From the NCBI GenBank assembly GCA_023389175.1, contig JAEWEW010000168.1, positions 1-7,625 of the forward strand: a stretch of DNA of 7,625 nt, written 5' to 3'. The position numbers were made by a program, and so were the translations under genes. The first letter of the stretch is position 1. The number at the start of each line of letters is the position of its first letter. Below the pieces are notes generated by a model, which was not told the DNA's origin, ran no database searches, and worked only from the letters and a program-made list of their open reading frames with translations. This DNA is from Pseudomonadota bacterium (GTDB lineage: Bacteria > Pseudomonadota > Gammaproteobacteria > Burkholderiales > Burkholderiaceae_E). Positions 6,623 to 7,625 of the stretch are shown in pieces.

Positions 6623-6678
6623 CGACCGTCCATCGGTCGATGACGAATGGTCGATCGGCGCCGAAAGGCTGCTAGAGT
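6623..6678 (+). promoter_or_regulatory. Probable rnpB promoter region
   Basis: TAGAGT at 6673-6678 is a fair -10 box and ends 6 bases before the predicted RNA 5' end at 6685. No good -35 is seen about 17 bases upstream. Upstream lie an inverted repeat CGACCG-TCCAT-CGGTCG (6623-6639) and two copies of GGTCGAT (6635 and 6649). GC-rich sequence between the -10 box and the start would fit growth-rate control, as inference. Confidence 0.45.
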
Positions 6679-6684
6679 GGCGGC

Positions 6685-7084
6685 TGGAGCGGGCCGGACG
6701 GTCGCCGGGCGCAAGCCCGGAGGAAGGTCCGGACTCCATCGGGCAGGATGCTGGCTAACGGCCAGGCGCAGCAAGCCGGTGCAAGCCGGCCCAAGGCGAC
6801 GGAAAGTGGCACAGAAAACATACCGCCTCTTCGGCGCGAGCCGATGCGGCAAGGGTGAAAAGGCGAGGTAAGAGCTCACCGCGTTGCCGGCGACGGCAAC
6901 GGCAGGCCAAACCCCATCCGGAGCAACATCGAATAGGCACGCGCTGCCGGCCGGAAGCGGTCGGCGCAGGGCGCCCTCCCGAGCGTGCGGGTAGATGGCT
7001 AGAGCCACCGGGCAACCGGCGGCCCAGAGGAATGACCGTCGCGCCGGCAACGGCGGACAGAATCCGGCCTACAGGCCCGCTCCA
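6685..7084 (+). ncRNA. rnpB: RNase P RNA, bacterial class A
   Basis: The catalytic RNA that cuts 5' leaders from pre-tRNAs. Helix P1 is a perfect 11-bp pairing of 6685-6695 with 7074-7084, defining the approximate ends. P2 pairs GACGGTC near 6697 with GACCGTC near 7034. P3 is a short CCGGGC/GCCCGG hairpin. The conserved core is recognisable: GAGGAAGGTCCGG (6720-6732), GGGCAGG, AAGGGTGAAAAGGCGAGGTAAGAG, CGGAGCAA, AATAGGC, GCGGGTAGATGGCTAGAG, CAGAGGAATGACCGTC, and ACAGAATCCGGCCTAC. Two departures stand out. P4 has G6726-C7069 where E. coli has A67-U359, a compensated change. The GGU element that pairs with tRNA CCA reads GGCC (6905-6908) before AAACCCC. The position just before mraZ is common in betaproteobacteria. 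Mature ends could differ by a few bases. Confidence 0.97.
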
Positions 7085-7096
7085 CTGCCTTGCACC

Positions 7097-7127
7097 GCGC
7101 GCCGTCCCACTTCGGGATCGGGCGCGC
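7097..7127 (+). terminator. Hairpin after rnpB
   Basis: GCGCGCC (7097-7103) pairs with GGCGCGC (7121-7127), with an inner TCCC/GGGA stem (7105-7108 and 7114-7117) around a 5-base loop. It begins 12 bases after the predicted end of RNase P RNA. No T-tract follows, so it may instead be a processing or stabilising structure on the precursor. Confidence 0.5.
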
Positions 7128-7270
7128 CTGCATGCGCCTCGCCGCCTCCCTCCAATTGGCTAGAGCGCCATACCTACCGTAATACATTCACAGGGCGTGC
7201 TAAGCCCTTGGATTTCGGCGACGCGCCGGCGCGAAGGTGAGCAAGTGCGCGTAAGTCCTTGTCTCGGCAG

Positions 7271-7287
7271 GAAAATCGCCGATTTTC
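7271..7287. promoter_or_regulatory. Inverted repeat GAAAATC-GCC-GATTTTC upstream of the mraZ promoter
   Basis: A perfect dyad with 7-bp arms and a 3-base centre ends 3 bases before the -35 box. Its AT-rich arms stand out in GC-rich DNA. It could be an operator for an unknown dimeric regulator, an upstream promoter element, or a weak terminator for read-through from rnpB. Confidence 0.45.
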
Positions 7288-7290
7288 AGT

Positions 7291-7320
7291 TTGACGGACC
7301 GCCTCCGATTGCAATATTCT
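7291..7320 (+). promoter_or_regulatory. Predicted sigma-70 promoter for mraZ and the dcw cluster
   Basis: -35 TTGACG (7291-7296; 5 of 6 consensus), 18-base spacer, -10 TATTCT (7315-7320; 4 of 6). The expected start near 7327 places the MraZ boxes directly at and after the start site, which suits repression. It implies an untranslated leader of about 234 bases. Other promoters closer to mraZ cannot be excluded. Confidence 0.6.
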
Positions 7321-7329
7321 CCGACCGTG

Positions 7330-7364
7330 GTGGGAAATCGTGGGACAAAGTGGGTGGCGGTGGG
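7330..7364 (+). promoter_or_regulatory. MraZ operator: four GTGGG boxes at an exact 10-bp period
   Basis: GTGGG occurs at 7330, 7340, 7350 and 7360, each separated by 5 bases. E. coli MraZ is known to bind TGGGN repeats spaced by 5 bases near its own promoter and to repress the dcw operon. One helical turn per box puts all sites on the same face, fitting the ring-shaped MraZ oligomer. The gene encoding the binding protein lies downstream, so autoregulation is very likely. Confidence 0.85.
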
Positions 7365-7560
7365 TCGAGTGGCCGACATCCCGATAATCCAACAGCAGAC
7401 AAAATTTCCAGGATTTAGCGGCAGATAGCGAGTTTTCGACGGTGATGGCGCATGTTCGCCAGCTGTCATGGTCGAACCGGTTTACCTGCAGACGCAAAAG
7501 GACCAGCTCCCCGTGGGGGCAAGGCCGGACAGGATCGAATCGGGAAGGGTTGATTGGCAG

Positions 7561-7625
7561 ATGTTCGAGGGCAGCTATCCTCTGACGCTCGATGCGAAGG
7601 GTCGCTTGACGATCCCGAGCGAGAT
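7561..7625 (+). CDS. mraZ: MraZ, transcriptional regulator of the division/cell-wall cluster (5' part only)
   Basis: The first 21 codons read MFEGSYPLTLDAKGRLTIPS plus Glu, the unmistakable N-terminus of MraZ, whose AbrB-like DNA-binding fold carries the DxKGRLxIP motif. MraZ is a nucleoid-associated repressor of the dcw operon (mraZ-rsmH-ftsL-ftsI and mur genes). The right edge cuts the gene. The start at 7561 has GGGAAGGG at 7542-7549, 11 bases away. The frame is open to an earlier ATG at 7468, but that 31-residue extension does not resemble MraZ and has no ribosome site. Confidence 0.95.
   Translation, partial: MFEGSYPLTLDAKGRLTIPSE

Larger units (their letters stand above)
7128..7560 (+). 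other. Gene-free stretch and mraZ leader
   Basis: About 430 bases with no convincing gene. GC content falls visibly near 7160-7200 and 7260-7330, as expected of promoter DNA. The features inside are an inverted repeat, a promoter and four MraZ boxes. Downstream of these, the leader up to mraZ holds only short open frames without ribosome sites and a small GC hairpin near 7506-7520. Confidence 0.6.

Noticed and set aside
6592..7050. Open frames on both strands over 6592-7163
   Set aside because: They overlap RNase P RNA, whose helices and conserved core account for the sequence.
7145..7200. Possible tRNA or second promoter (TTGGCT near 7157, TAATAC near 7181)
   Set aside because: No cloverleaf can be formed, and the promoter boxes are poor compared with TTGACG/TATTCT downstream.
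7174..7497. Minus-strand 107-codon frame across the mraZ control region
   Set aside because: No family resemblance and no ribosome site, and it spans the promoter and the MraZ boxes.
7468..7560. Upstream in-frame ATG that would extend MraZ by 31 residues
   Set aside because: MraZ proteins begin at the MF(x)G motif at 7561. The extension has no resemblance to the family and no ribosome site.

Overview
The window is very GC-rich chromosomal DNA. It has the codon use and gene content of a betaproteobacterium, most likely of the order Burkholderiales. The strongest clues are a class-A RNase P RNA gene directly upstream of mraZ, the first gene of the division/cell-wall (dcw) cluster; a DUF3025 protein; a short FimV-like secreted protein; and a C6/G6 plus GCGCC/GGCGC intergenic palindrome of a kind I associate with this order. 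No mobile element, CRISPR array, tRNA or defence system is visible.

Layout. 1-650 (minus): a secreted SH3-domain protein with a repetitive Tyr/Pro/Arg tail, cut by the left edge. 651-875: gene-free, two short repeats only. 876-1670 and 1705-2631 (minus): a tight pair encoding a TSUP (TauE/SafE-type) permease and an SMP-30/gluconolactonase-type lactonase, with the lactonase gene upstream. 2632-2711: a short divergent control region with two dyads. 2712-3548, 3566-4819 and 4863-5858 (plus): a likely operon of a DUF3025 protein, the acid-sugar kinase OtnK and the D-erythronate dehydrogenase DenD. 5859-6036: hairpin-rich convergent terminator region. 6037-6567 (minus): a FimV-N-terminus-like secreted protein. 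6685-7084 (plus): rnpB. 7085-7560: a 476-base gene-free stretch holding a hairpin after rnpB and the mraZ control region, with four GTGGG boxes at an exact 10-base period. 7561-7625 (plus): the start of mraZ, cut by the right edge.

How the genes may work together. OtnK and DenD belong to the known D-erythronate catabolic route: DenD oxidises D-erythronate to the 2-oxo acid, OtnI isomerises it to the 3-oxo acid, OtnK phosphorylates that at O-4, and OtnC decarboxylates the product to dihydroxyacetone phosphate. OtnI and OtnC are not encoded here. A divergent lactonase plus permease could supply the open-chain acid from a lactone; that is inference from gene position only.

The most noteworthy non-coding signals are the four-box MraZ operator far upstream of mraZ, and two departures of rnpB from the conserved core: a compensated base-pair change in helix P4, and a changed GGU (tRNA-CCA-binding) element. 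I see no clearly new multi-gene system. The most testable new idea is a lactonase-TSUP-OtnK-DenD tetronate module.
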